Positions 22,533-35,722 of a DNA stretch of 64,000 bases are shown here, piece by piece. The stretch lies in assembly GCA_023515745.1 (NCBI GenBank), contig JALECJ010000254.1:744001-808000 (forward strand), in the 5' to 3' direction. This DNA is from Amoeboaphelidium protococcarum. Taxonomy: Eukaryota > Aphelidiomycota > Aphelidea. The translations under genes and the position numbers were made by a program. Position 1 is the stretch's first letter; the number at the start of each line of letters is the position of its first letter. Below the pieces are notes generated by a model. It did not search any database, was not told where the DNA came from, and saw nothing but the letters and a program-made list of their open reading frames with translations.

Positions 22533-23531
22533 ATGTTGATATAAAGCTTAGTGTTGTTCATCGTTTGCGTTTATTTGGTTAGAGGAGATGACGATCAGTA
22601 GGTGTGCAGTGGAGATGTCACAATCTCCGATGCGGGTCAACTAGCCTCACTGAGCCCGTGCCAAACTTATAATGGTAATGTTGTAATAAAAGCCATCAAC
22701 GCGGCAGAAGTTACATTGAAAGACGTGCGTCATATAAAAGGAAATTTGCAAGTTGTCCACAATCCTGGTCTATTGCGATTCTTAGCGCCTGACTTGAACA
22801 GCGTCTCCAACGATATCAGCATCTATGACAACACTGCTGCCGATGCTGTGGACCTATCATCCCTGGAATCAGTCGGAAACTTCTACGTGACTGGAGATAC
22901 GAAACGATCAATGAAGACTTTGAATCTGCAGTCTCTGAAACAGGCTGAGAACAACGTCAGTCTGTGGTACATTGAGCAGTTTAACTTGACTGCATTAGAA
23001 GAGGTTGGCCGCGTCGTTGAGGTCAATGAATGCTAGATGTAAGTGGTATCACTTCCAAATCTAAACAACGCTGGAAGTCTAGCATTTTAGAATAATGATC
23101 AGCTGCAGCAGGTCCACCTTCCATAACTCTAAACAGTCAACGGCGCCATGTACTTGAAAGACAATCCGAAGTGGCGCGGTTTCAACGAGACTGATCTGGC
23201 AGAACTTCAAACTGTTTCGGGAACTGTCACAGTCACCTAACAGGTCGGCTTAGATATGAAACAGATGACATTCGGACCAAAGTTGAAGAATATCGAAGGC
23301 GGATTCTATATGCAGGTTGGTACAAACACTAATGGTACATCGTGCGCAGATTTAAAGAAGCAGCTGGTGGGAAGCGGTCAGAATAACATTGTACAAGGTC
23401 AATTTAAATGTCGCATGGGCTCTGACGCGATGTCTGGTGCTTACTCTAGTTACAACACTTTAAATATACCTTTAGTCAGTCTGCTAAGTGTCTCACTGGC
23501 TATGGCTCTGTTGATGCCATCAATCCACTGA
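22533..23531 (+). CDS. ECM33-like GPI-anchored surface protein
   Basis: A 332-residue protein with a signal peptide (MLIQSLVLFIVCVYLVRG), a receptor-L-type beta-helix body and a C-terminal hydrophobic tail (LNIPLVSLLSVSLAMALLMP) preceded by small residues, the pattern of a GPI anchor signal. The body carries ladder repeats such as HIKGNLQVVHNPGLLRF and LNSVSNDISIYDN that are typical of the fungal Ecm33/Sps2 family, which supports cell-wall integrity. Cysteines flank the domain (VCSGDVTISDAGQLASLSPC at the start, CADLKKQL and FKCRMG at the end). It lies downstream of the F-box gene on the same strand. Presence of an Ecm33-type protein is one of the main arguments for fungal kinship. Confidence 0.82.
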
Positions 23532-23797
23532 TATCAATGCCTTTGATTGTATGCATTCCTTCATTTGCATCTCATACACGTATAGAATGACATAAACTTC
23601 ATTGTAATAAATAGAATATACATAGAATGGCGCTTTGAAAGTTTAATTTACTACTGTACACCATCTTCATAAATTTTTTTACTATGCGTTGGTGACTTCT
23701 AAAGTTAAATCATCTCGTGCGCCGGTTTCTCTTTTCTTCATTGCAGTAGAAACTCTCGTTTTATTCAGTTGTACAAATCACCCATAAATTACTTATT

Positions 23798-26233
23798 ATG
23801 ATTATACTTGTTAGATGTTAGGATGACGGTCTGGCTAATAACTTATGTGATAGACTGAATAGCATAAATCATCTCAATGTTCCTTTACAGAGACCGTCAT
23901 TGCTGAATGGTCAAGTTTATGCAGTGAACTTGAATTAACTTCGTCTCCATTTCACCTCTTAACTGGATCAGATTGGATATGCTCGACTACCTGCTATACA
24001 AAACGGCCCTAAAGTCAATGAGGAAGTATAAGCTGTACCATTTAGAGTTAAGCGAAAAGTGCAAGAGTTTTCAACCTTGTCACATCCTTTGGCAGTCATT
24101 AATGTTGCCGTCTTGGAATCTGGAAATGTCGTGGATTAGTTAACCGCCCTGTAGCAGAAATAGTAATCGTAGTAAACAAAAAATATACCGGAATATATGC
24201 ACCAAGATTTGCTTTATTACAATCTTATAGTCTCTGTTTAGAATATGTAAACTCAGACTGCGAATCATGATTAGACGTTGGCACAAGTCAAGACCAAGTT
24301 TGGTCTGCATTGCTATCTATTGCAGACATAGTAGTAGGACGATCAGTTACTAATCCAATTTATACGAGAGTTTATGTGCTAGTCACTTATACCTTTCATG
24401 GATAGATCGATGCAGTTATGGAATGAAAATTATGCCAATCCACGGCGAGGACTTAGTGGACGATTGTTCAGTGTTGGCCGTAGATACTTTACCACCAGCG
24501 CTGCCAAGTAGTCTTCATTACAACAAATCTCAGTCGCCGGCACAGTGAAGAGCGTCTATCTACCATAAAGTACTGAGATTACTCTTTAACGGCTGGCTGA
24601 TTATTCGTTCATGTTGAAAGATTACAGGTTCGCCTACGTGATTTATGATATAGTCAAGAAGGATTTTTAGTCGGACAGAGCTGTAAAGTATTATGCCAAC
24701 GCTCAGCATATGATTGCACTGTGTATTATACTTCAAGTTGCTCAGTTGTCCAACTCTGTGAACTCTTCAAGCAACTCCGAGAGTATATCTAGTAAAGACT
24801 ATGAATAATACTTGGAGTCTGCATTCAATGGATTTGTGAATAGTGAAGATCTTACTGAGGCTGTGCTCTGTGTCGTATCAGTACACTCTGCTCTTGTTGA
24901 GGCAAAAATGTACCGTGAGGCTGCCAAGTCATTGCTGATGATCATCCCCGTGATTGATGCTTTGTCTGTGGGGTTTGTGTACGAATAGAGCGCTTATTGC
25001 TACAAAATGCTCGGTATGATGAGAAAATATTGCCAATTCTCTTTTCATGCTGCCTAGTAATACATTGAAGCTAAAAATCGATAGCGGATTGGCAATATAT
25101 TAATGCCTTTTCTTAAAGATCAATAGAATGTGCGACTTTATGGATCGTTGTATGGCTCTATTGCATCCTTATTACTTTAGGATTGTTAGGAATGTCAATT
25201 ATAGCCTTCTAAAGTAATTGATGACTTTTGTATGGGCAGTATTTAGTCTTCACTCAGTGAGAAGGCAGAAATTGAACTTCTCAGTATCTACGACAAGGAT
25301 GCGAAAAGCCAGTAGTAATAGTAATAATCGGACGCTTTAAAATCCTAGTGTTCATTCCTCATTATTGTGTGGAAGAGCTTTAGCTTGTCAGAGGTCAGTA
25401 GTCAAGAGGATTTGCTTCAACTTTCTCCTCCGAACAAGTAATAATTATCCACTGCGTCCAAGAAGATATGGCTCCAAGTATCGCTTATGGTGTGGAATTC
25501 TTTGAGTACTTAAGTGTAACTGCAAGACTCTTAAGTTGGAATATCAATTGGCGAGTAAAAGTATTAATCACTTTCATAGTCTATTGCTCTCCCTGGTAGG
25601 TAGACGGCGATTCTGAAGTTCAAGTTCTAGAACCCGTTCGCCTCCCCTCTGAATGCAAGATTAAATTCGATAGCGTTCTCTACACAATTCTAAAAGTATA
25701 ATATCATTTGTCAGAATGGTTTTAGTAGGACTCTGCTCAAAGCATAGGCGGCCTCTTCCATGTAAAGACTCTCGATTAGTAGTCGATTAGAAAGGAGGTC
25801 TGTAATGTCTTTGAAAAAGGAGTCCAATTATAACTCTAATCAGCGCACGTAATAGACATCTGATGACTGCCCGGTGATTGTTGATTATTATGAGAAAGTG
25901 GTTAATGACACTCTACCGGCCAACATCAAGTAAATGATGCTTGTACTCAAAAACACGTCATGGTTCATGACAATAGAATATGTTATAGACTTGGAGCAGG
26001 ATACAGAATCGTCAGGTTAACCGCTATGGCTAGGATGTAGCATGATCAAAGGCGGACTGGTGGCTAGTGAAACTAAAGAGATTCCTCTGCAATTGTACAT
26101 TCCTCAAGACGGGGTAGTGGATCTTGCGCGATGGCAGATATAGATTGTGGCTAGTTCTGGCAACTCCTTTGCCAAGAAGAAATTCACAATCAAGCCCAAT
26201 GATCCGTACTTTATCAGGCATAATTGCTCGTGA
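23798..26233 (+). CDS. TRS85: TRAPPIII subunit Trs85/TRAPPC8
   Basis: An 811-residue protein. The diagnostic Trs85 block is WNENYANPRRGLSGRLFSVG followed by RRYF (about residues 207-230); its relatives in fungi and animals carry a near-identical RRG-L-GR-F-x-x-x-RRYF motif. Downstream helical segments (DYSFMLKDYRFAYVIYDIVK, then YYANAQHMIALC) match the family's TPR-like middle, and the C-terminal third is beta-rich, as expected. Trs85 directs TRAPPIII, the Rab1/Ypt1 exchange complex, in autophagy and Golgi traffic. Gln is very frequent, with runs such as QQQQQQ encoded by TAG/TAA. The start is the only in-frame ATG after an upstream TGA; because an AG acceptor precedes the first conserved residues, a short upstream exon cannot be excluded. 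Confidence 0.85.
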
Positions 26234-26568
26234 TTACTATTATTTTGACTCAACATGATAGAATACCGCGAACTGTAACTATACAATTTGTTACTCTTTT
26301 ATTTTAACCCAATAGCGACTAACATTGGTGTCCACGTCATAGCTGAAGTATCAAATAACCAAATTTTTTCAACATCCGCATCGTTCAAAAGCACATCATC
26401 AATGTACCCGTACGTGTTGTCAACGATGACATGAAACGATGTGACGACTGCTGATTCGCTCGCTAGATCGCGCACATTCTCATTTCTCCGCCTTTAACAA
26501 AGAAAGTCTGCGCTGCTGAGATCGTCTTTACTAGAAACGAAAGAACAAACGAGCAGCCGGCGACTCAT
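26104..26568 (-). CDS. Possible small protein overlapping TRS85 3' end antisense
   Basis: A 154-codon frame from ATG 26568 to TGA 26104. Its first 110 codons lie in sequence that is otherwise non-coding, and the rest is antisense to the end of TRS85. The middle reads like ordinary protein (TSFHVIVDNTYGYIDD and EKIWLFDTSAMTWTPML). No family is recognised. The overlap with a well-supported gene and the modest length make it doubtful; it would share a divergent promoter with the MAP kinase gene. Confidence 0.25.
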
Positions 26569-26704
26569 TTCATTTCTTTGCTTTTTTTACTCACTCCTAT
26601 TACGAATAAATATAGAAAGGTCTTAACCCCCATTTACACTCTTATAATATCTCACTTTGACTTTATCGTACATTGGTATTTAAGCACAATCATAATACAA
26701 TAAA

Positions 26705-28074
<1,370 letters not shown>

Positions 28075-28208
28075 GTGACTCATAGGAATGCATTCCACAT
28101 GCTCTATATAATTAACTTGAAGTGAGAACTTATTTCAGTGTTTGAAGTGCCGATGAAGAAGAGATTAAAGTCTTTTAAAAAGTGATCTTATTTTATGTAT
28201 TTACAATT

Positions 28209-29303
28209 TCATTCTTCTTGTTAATGCTATTATACTGTTGGAGTGTAAGGAGTAAGCGAAGGACTTTGTGCAGAAGAGGAGGAGGATGATCGCCGATACG
28301 GTAGTTGAGAGGATTATGATTTCTACTAACCATGTCTCATTAATAATTAATGAGCAGCGGGAGATAGAGTAGCCAATCGCCGCTCTCTAGTTCTAAAGCC
28401 AGATACACTTGAGTGAAGGGAGGAGGAGCGCGCCGTACTGGCCATCATTGTTGAATCATTGTCTCTAATACCCAGGTTCCTGCCACTACTACTAATGCCC
28501 TGGTACCTTCTACTTGAAGTGCCACTCACATTGTCTCGCTATCTATACAATAATGACGATGCATTGCGCTGATTAAATGTAGGCGGTAGTCTAGAGAATC
28601 GCCCACTTTCTCCACCACCAACTCCAGAAGGGGCAGCAACAGTACCAGCTCTATCGCGAATCGAACGACTGGCTCTGTCAGATAGAGATTTAGATAGAAT
28701 GTCTTTCCGCTACAAATTAGGCATCTTGAAAGGCTCCGAGATGGGTTATTATACCAAGGATTCCGCGTCATCTTCACGAATGAGCACAGGTGTCGCTGCG
28801 ACATTGCCCCAAGTAAATTCTGGCTTCTGCATAGATGACAGATCTGGAGTATCCTTGACAAACTGGTATTTATCTTGAGACAGAGAATGTGCTACTCTCA
28901 CATCAGGCATAAGATTCTAATTGACTGTATAGGCATTTGTACCCAAGCGCGTATTCTATGTCTAAATATGGTCCAGAGTCTCGGGTGCGGCATTAAGTAA
29001 TTTCTAGCCATTCGCTGAAGATACTCCCACCAGCAATTTCTAAGGTTTATAATCTACTCTGAGACGCGAAGTATCGATATTCTGGGCTTATAATCTCTTT
29101 TCCAACATATTCACTTTATCCTAATTCTACCTGGCCAACAATCTTCCAAATTCCGCATCTTCCTCTCCAATATGCTGCGAAAGGAAGGTGTCCAGCGTCA
29201 TTCCATCACTATGACTATCATCGCTCTATTGATACAAGTGACCAGGTAGCTACGATTTTTGCTATAACTCTGGAAAATAATCTCTTTTAATAATAGCAGA
29301 CAT
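28209..29303 (-). CDS. ESS2: Splicing-associated nuclear protein ESS2/DGCR14 (Bis1)
   Basis: A 364-residue protein with the ESS2 hallmarks: the start IIKRDYFPEL (usual form I-x-R-D-F-F-P-x-L), the segment GMTLDTFLSQHIGEEDAEF (family TLDEFL...SEDN-x-F), and the central FTWGNVAATPVLI (family T-W-G-x-V-x-x-T-P). ESS2 associates with the late spliceosome and modifies splice-site choice; the S. pombe relative is Bis1. The protein is about three-quarters of the usual length, and the tail is Ser/Arg-rich. Many Gln codons are TAG. It converges with the MAP kinase gene, 134 bp between stops. The identification rests on these three motifs together. Confidence 0.8.
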
Positions 29304-29794
29304 TGTATCATGAAAATCTCGTTGAGTTATCACCTGCTACCCATGGTAATCTCTATCATTCATATCTTCTTCATCATCATCTGCTTACTACCGTTACTCC
29401 GTAGAGGGAATCGCCTTAGCTATCAATTTAAGAATATCCTCTTATTCAGTTCTATTTACAAAGCTATCCATTTTTACAAACTATTAGAATAACAGGGTCA
29501 GGCCTTATCAGCGGGGAATTGTTTCTATCAAAATTGTCAAAGATTCAATAAATGGGAGAAGAGAAAAGCGCTCAGTCAGTGAGAACAACAAGAGAAGACG
29601 CGTCAGACTTTTTAGTGTTGGCTGTTTAAGGCTACCTAGTCATGGGCAATTAAAATGCAGCGTATGCGAGTGCTTTGATGACATGATAAGATATATCTAG
29701 TCTTGATAAGTATTACTTAGGGTATCGATCATAGCGAGCAATAGAGTTATAAAATTGGAACAATCTATTGTTGTAATGATTAGGCAAAATTACA
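29304..29794. other. Intergenic region with doubtful short ORF
   Basis: About 490 bp between two minus-strand genes. A plus-strand frame from ATG 29310 to TGA 29579 encodes 90 residues with a hydrophobic start (MKISLSYHLLPMVISIIHIF), but it begins 7 bp from the ESS2 start on the opposite strand and has no recognisable family, so I do not call it. An ACGCGT sits at about 29599. It should contain the ESS2 promoter. Confidence 0.4.
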
Positions 29795-30325
29795 TCAAAT
29801 GTCAATATTGATGTCTCGCCTGACTGTGAGCTATCTCTTGAATACAGAACTTGATGCTATCTATAAAGCACCGTCATCATCCACGTAAGTCATACCAATG
29901 TTACAATTACTGCTGTTATTGCCAGATTAAAGTCTATCCGGTATAGACATTTCCAAGCGGTATCCGTCATGCGATGCCGTTAGCTGCTGCTCTCCATCTT
30001 TAAATTTCAGTGTGACACCTTCCAATGACTTGATATTGAAGTTAGCTGGTATTTACATGAGCCATACTTCTTTATCGCTGGATTATATTAGATCTGCAGG
30101 TAAATCCATAGTCGTAACTTTATCAAATTTATATCCAGCCTCAGGCTTAAATGAGCATCCTTTGATAGCATCCTTATCTCCCATATTCACCAGACGCGAA
30201 TTCTATTACTACACTTTATAGTTATTATACTTAGATATACAGATACAGATTACAAACGCGTAAATATATACCTGCTATGCATTGCTGCTATTATCATTAG
30301 TTTTGACCTTTTTGGATTTTGACAT
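29795..30325 (-). CDS. RPA34: RNA polymerase I subunit RPA34.5-like
   Basis: Two exons (30325-30272 and 30208-29795 in transcription order) flank a 63-nt intron (GTATAT...GTGTAG). The 155-residue product starts MSKSKKVKTNDNSS and has the Rpa34 core: FKPEAGYKFDKVTTMDL, then VWLMQIPANFNIKSLEGVTL, KFKDGEQQL and later ALQIASSSVFKRQLTV. The order (polar start, F-x-P-x-G, WL-x-x-(F/I)-P-x-N, beta-sheet dimerisation domain) matches yeast Rpa34, which with Rpa49 forms the TFIIF-like module of Pol I. The Lys-rich tail of yeast Rpa34 is missing. The intron length is a multiple of three and contains no TGA, so unspliced RNA would also read through. Paralogy with CAST/PAF49 is the animal equivalent. Confidence 0.72.
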
Positions 30326-30420
30326 GTTTTATATATAGTCTCTGCAATGTTTGCGTATAAAAGATGGTGAAAAAAATAAAAATAAAGTGGTTCAGGCACT
30401 ATCCCTCTTGGTTTTGTTAA

Positions 30421-32199
30421 TCACTCAGTCGCTCTAAATTAATTGTTCTCAATAACCCCCATCAGCATCGGCACACCACCAATAGAATAACGCCACTAGA
30501 CCATATATAGGCCACCGACAGGCGAAACGGTTGCGGTAAAAGAGATATCGAACTCTTTTTGCATTACGACTCGCACCAGCTCCACAATATCTTGACGCTC
30601 CGCCCGTATCGCGTCTGCCACAATGACTGTCAATGCTTTGAACGTGTATTGGTACCAAGCATTCGATTTAATGATCTAATTACTGGAATCAATGATATTA
30701 TAAGGTTACAGCATTTGACACATCAACTTGATAAATAATTAATGATCCTGGAAAGTGACGAGAGTATGATATATGAAGTTCTTGCTGCGTAAAAAAGTGT
30801 TCCATTTAACAATAGACAGCTGATCTCGATGAGAGGATTCAAGCAGCTCTTCAAATGGCTCGATAGCTTGCAAAAGCATACATTGAACCTTGATTACCGC
30901 CAAATAATCGAATAGATTCAACGGATCATTAGAAAACACCTTGCCAAGTTTTGAATCCACTGCAGACAATCCAGACATCAGTTTCTCGATAATTCCTTTA
31001 TGAAGAGTAAGGAAACTTTACACGTAATCTTCATGCAGATAGTATGCAAGCCATTCGCCATTAATAGCATCTTGAGCAATCTCATTCAACAGATCCATAT
31101 TATCCTTTCGAATAATTGCCAGTAAAGGCTCAAAATCCAGTGATATGAGAGAATCAGAAGCTCGAACAGAATCGCGCCGAACTGGTATGCCGCGAAGTAG
31201 GTTGCTAATTGGCCGAGCATCCCCAAACTGTAGGCCTTGCGTATATTAAGATCGGTATATAATGCCTGCAAACAAGTTAAGCTAAGGAGCAGGAATAGTG
31301 CGCGTTAAGCCATCATTGGTGCGCATCATCAATGTCCATTGCACTTGGCCCGTAAAAGTATTGACACCCAACTTGATATCATATGCCTGTAATGCTTGCA
31401 GAATAGCATAGAATTTATACCGGCCCTGATCGACATCTGTCACAATGTCTACCAGAATTCCCTGGATTACTTAAAGTACTTGAACCAAGAAATCTTCCTA
31501 ATACCCATTCAGACCGGATCTTTTCATCACTAGCTCCATTATGAGGAAATCCAACTGACCACCTGCTACTTGTTGTTATTTAACCACATCTCGGAAGTAG
31601 TTTCTAATAATGTTCAATGTCAAGTAAGGCCTGCTCTACATCACCTAACACACCACGAAATGCATCTTCAGCAGGGCGAAATATTCAATGGCGTTGGATG
31701 CTTCTATATGCGTTGCAATTATGGCACCCAATCTTTCTTCTAAAGAGCGTTGATACACTCTATCTAACTTCTGTATATTGCTGTATGTTACGCCTTATTG
31801 CAAAAGGGTATCACATAGCTTAACTAGACGGGTGAAATCATTTAGAGAGAAGTCATAGACGCATTTAGTACTCAGAGAGATAAGATCAGACAGTCTATCA
31901 TCAACCATGTCGCCAGTAAGATCTATAGTGGGTTTGTCTAACTAATAGCTCTGTCTATGCCAGATTAAATTTAAGAAGCTCTTTTATTCATCTAAATTAC
32001 GATCGCTACTATCACTGCCTTCATTAGAATTGTGTCCCCCACTAGGAGATTTCGATGATGCACGTAAAGGTAACAATCTCGGACGCGTCAAGGACCTTGC
32101 AGAGCTCACTGCACCTATTCTCGGCTACTAGCGATGTGCAACATTCATAGACTATACCAAAGACACAACGGCTATTGTTAGCACAATAATACACTTCAT
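30421..32199 (-). CDS. Secreted protein of unknown family, tandem copy A
   Basis: A 592-residue protein with a signal peptide (MKCIIVLTIAVVSLVQSMNV). A basic and then Ser/Gly/Asp-rich linker (residues about 25-65) leads into a long helical body of alternating hydrophobic helices (for example KDNMDLLNEIAQDAINGEWL). There is no membrane anchor, catalytic motif or repeat that I recognise. The downstream gene at 32367-34142 is a full-length paralogue on the same strand: both have the same length, the same signal-peptide pattern and collinear blocks such as INGEWL, FAGIIYR, FITGQV-like F-x-G-Q-V and FDI(S/T)F. The product could be a secreted effector or wall protein. The TGA stop is at 30421. Confidence 0.75.
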
Positions 32200-32366
32200 T
32201 TTGCGTCTAATTTATTTTACTCCCAGCCAGTGATATCTTGCAATCAATGAAAATATATCAAATCCATAGGTGGAGAGACTGGCGATCAAGGGGTGTATGT
32301 ATGCATGCATGAAAATTATAGAAGAACCGTATGAAACACTTTTATTACCTTTAATCAAATTCTTAA

Positions 32367-34142
32367 TCATTCTAAAAAACTAATAGTCTTAGACTCACCC
32401 TCAAGTGCATAACTCCATGAAATCATAACCTGGTAATTACCCGGAACAGCGCTTGCAATGAACGTGATATCAAACTCCTCCTGCATTGTTGCTCTCACAA
32501 TCTCGAGAATATCTTATCGCGAAATCAGTATCATGTCTCCCAGGAACATTGACAATGCTTTAAAGGTAATTTAGTACCAAGTGTCCTCCTTTATAAATTG
32601 CTCATCGGAGCCTTTGATATTATAAGCTTGCAGCATTTACCACATCAGCCTGTGGAATAAGTTTTCATCTTGAGAGGTGATGAGTGAGTGCGCGATAAAG
32701 TCCTTGATTTGAATAACGATACTCTGCCTTCCAGCGGTAAGTCGATCTTAATCAATGGCATCAAGCATACTAAAAATCGACATTGCTGGCTGCAGAAGCA
32801 TACACTGAACTTTTAGTAGAGGGACGTATTAAATAAGACTAGATGGATCTTAAGAAAACATATAACTAAGTTTCAGATTGACAATTGCGAAATGAGATAC
32901 CAACTTGTTCAGATTTTTCCCATGTTAAGCAAGGAAGCTTGACACGTAATTAATATTAAGGTAACGGGACAACCATTCACCGTTGATAGAATCTAGAGCA
33001 ATCTCATTCAATAGATCCAGATTGTCCTTCTTGATGATTGCAAATATAATTTCAAAATCATGCTTTATCTGAGAGTTTGGGACTTCTATCGAATCGCGTC
33101 TAATTGAAATGCCACCAAGTAAGCTCCTAACCAACGGGTTTTCCCCAAACTCTTGACCTTACGTGAGTTGAAATCTGTAAATAATACCTGCAAACAGACT
33201 TAGAGAAGGAGCCGGTAGATTAAGCATTAAACCATTGTTTTTTCGCATCTGTAATTGCCAATTTACTTGACCAGAGAATCTATTGACTCCCACTCTAACT
33301 CCATATTTTTGTAATGCCAACAAAACAGCAAAGAACTTCCTCCGGCCTACTTGGACATCTGTAATAATATCCAGTAAGACTTCAGAAATGGATTAGAATA
33401 CTATACTTGCAAAATCTTTTTAGTACTCATCGGTGTTGGATTATTCCACTACATGCTCTATGATGGTGAAATCCACTTGATCATGACCCACCTCATATGA
33501 CTTGATCAACTCCCGAAAATAACTATTCAAAACGTTTACCGTTAGATAGGGGCTGCTCTAAGTAACCTTACACGCCATAAAATGCATTTCCAGCAGTGGC
33601 AAGTATTCAACCACATTTAACGCTGACACATGCACCGCTATCAATGTACCCAAGTTTCCCAGAATTTAACGTTATTCACTGTCATGCAGATTCATAAAAT
33701 TGTCGAAAATTTAACCTTCTTGTAAAAGAGCATCACATAGTTGTGTAAGACGGGAGATATCATTTTCACGGCAGCCATACATACACCTAGTACTTAGCGA
33801 AAGTATATCATACATTTTGCCATCAATTATATCACCAGTTTGATGTACAGGATGTTGGTCGGGCTCGCCGATCTAACTATACCAAATCAAATTCAATCTT
33901 CTTTTTTACTCGTCAATAGGATAATCTTCATTTCCATTACTGTCATTATTGTCACTACTATCACCATCAGGATTACGTCCACCTCCAGAAGATTTAAATG
34001 ATGCGCGAACAGGCATTACTCTAGGACGCGTCAAAGACATTGAAGGGCTAACTGCATTTACTCTAAGCTATGGACGATGTAAGACATTCATGGATTACAC
34101 CGTAAACACCACGGCCATAACAATCACCAAATTACACTACAT
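32367..34142 (-). CDS. Secreted protein of unknown family, tandem copy B
   Basis: A 591-residue paralogue of the gene at 30421-32199. The signal peptide MQCNLVIVMAVVFTVQSMNV aligns with copy A residue for residue in its second half (VQSMNV). Shared blocks include SLTRPR, LSLSTRCMYG (A: LSTKCVYD), ALQKYGVRVGVNRFSGQVNW, SLFAGIIYRF, DNLDLLNEIALDSINGEWL and KVQCMLLQ. Divergence is high between these blocks, so the duplication is not recent. About 90 bp upstream of each start also matches between the two copies (ending GATCAAGGGGTG in A and AAATCAAGGGGTG in B), so the copied unit included the promoter. Copy B has a second in-frame ATG eight codons downstream. Confidence 0.75.
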
Positions 34143-34552
34143 TTTTAATCTAGTTCCTTTAATGCCGGTTAGTGATATTTACAATTGATAAGAGATTTCC
34201 AAATTCAAAGGAGGTGTGGAGAGGCTGAAATCAAGGGGTGACTATATGCGAGATGGAACAGTTGGGCAACTTTGAAGCTAGCCCGTACCCAATTTTTAAC
34301 TATAAAAATGTACAGGAGCCAACTTGCACTTTGAAGAAGCTTGTCACACCATAAACCGCTAATTACCAACCAATGTTAAACTTGACGCACCCTTTATGGA
34401 ACGAGAGAAATCGGATTGATCGTGAAATCCAATTATCATCTATATTGCCACAATTTAATCAATATAACTCCTTCTCTTTCTATCCATCAAATAAACTACC
34501 CTTTCTTAACGTGAATATCATAAGTTTTAGGCACTGCAAATATACTGTAACA
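34143..34552. other. Divergent intergenic region with duplicated promoter segment
   Basis: About 410 bp between copy B (minus) and the small membrane-protein gene (plus). Positions about 34165-34245 resemble 32222-32302 upstream of copy A (shared GTGATAT, GGTGTGGAGAG versus GGTGGAGAGA, and ATCAAGGGGTG), so this is part of the tandem duplication. The rest is AT-rich with no other feature seen. Confidence 0.6.
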
Positions 34553-35086
34553 ATGAGCCAAGATCAAGCTACTACATCAGGTCGCCACAGTAACTTCACT
34601 CCGTTGTTTCAGCAGTTCGTGATTGAACAAAATGAGAGACGCGCTTAGCTGTCATCGAATCCTAATCCTCCGCCTGAGCAAGTGGCTTTACGTGATTGTG
34701 GTTTCGCGTGTATTCTATCTTCTTATGGATTCTGGTACATTCTATCCGCTGCAACTGCTCCATCTACCTGTCTCGCGTATGGAATTGGGATAGTATCGCT
34801 CCCTGGCGTTGTGGCCGGAATGATCAACGTTGTTGAGAGGACAAGATTCTGGCGTGATATTGCAGATACTTGCCGCCGTAATTCCTCTAACAGTAGACGC
34901 GATGTAAGAGGCAATACTAGACGCCGGGCAAGAAATCGTCATTCTCTTCGCAGTCAGGCAAGAGACATTGTCTTGGATCCGGCTGTAAGTCACCAAAATT
35001 TACTAAACTTGATTACTGAAGCTATTCTCAACGGAGAAATTTCTGGAAACACTATTGAACAGTGGATACGTGGGAATGGAATGTGA
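34553..35086 (+). CDS. Small Arg-rich membrane protein, unknown
   Basis: A 177-residue protein from ATG 34553 (first Met after the polar leader; the frame is open back to about 34373 but that part looks non-coding) to TGA 35084. A hydrophobic region spans residues about 50-95 (CGFACILSSYGFWYILSAAT, then YGIGIVSLPGVVAGM), probably two short membrane helices. An Arg-rich stretch follows (DVRGNTRRRARNRHSLRSQ) and a helical acidic tail ends NTIEQWIRGNGM. No family is recognised. Cysteines occur near the helices. Only one internal TAG codon. Confidence 0.6.
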
Positions 35087-35722
35087 GACTGAGGAAAAGA
35101 CTTTTAGTTTGAATGACTTTAACTCTCGTTTGCTATTTTAGGTTCTATCTTGATTATCTAACAGTCATTAAAATACACTGCAAACTGAGCTTCTACACCC
35201 ACTTATTCAGAAACAACTGCAATACAAAAGTGACTCGAACTCTGAAACCACTTAAAGTGAAACGTTTTTAAACCTTATTGAAACACCTGTTATCGTTTCG
35301 ATGGAGACGCGAACTGAGAATGCAAATGCAACAATACTGCATTACCCACTGATATCTCACATACAAACTCTCAAACTCGTCACTTTTTTATTGCTCGCCC
35401 TTTAGGGTGAGCATTCTAATTTAGGACAACACGCGCGCGTGTAAGAAAACAAACAGATCGCCATAGGGGGTCACTTTTGAAAACGCAAAATCGTGTAAAA
35501 AAAAGTCCATGGGGAGATGAGATAAAAACAAACCGATTTTTGCATTGCATTTCTCTTGCGCCAAAACCTTGCCACTTGCGGCTAGAATTTGAGATATCTC
35601 ATTTTTAAGGTGTGAAAAAGTTTATCAAAGTTTCAACTGTTTTCACGCTGTTTTGCTGTGCGCCTTTTGAACTTTCCGCCTAATCTGCTGTTGAAACAAG
35701 TACAGCATATGAGTTTAACACA
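35087..35722. other. Intergenic region with small hairpin
   Basis: About 635 bp without a supported gene. A compact inverted repeat at 35393-35412 (GCTCGCCCTTTAGGGTGAGC) could form an 8-9 bp stem with a 2-4 nt loop. A GC-rich patch (ACACGCGCGCGTG) lies at 35430. It leads into decayed transposon-like sequence, so it may belong to that element. Confidence 0.45.

Noticed and set aside
29310..29581. 90-codon hydrophobic ORF divergent from ESS2
   Set aside because: Starts 7 bp from ESS2 on the other strand, leaving no promoter; repetitive Ile/Leu composition and no family.
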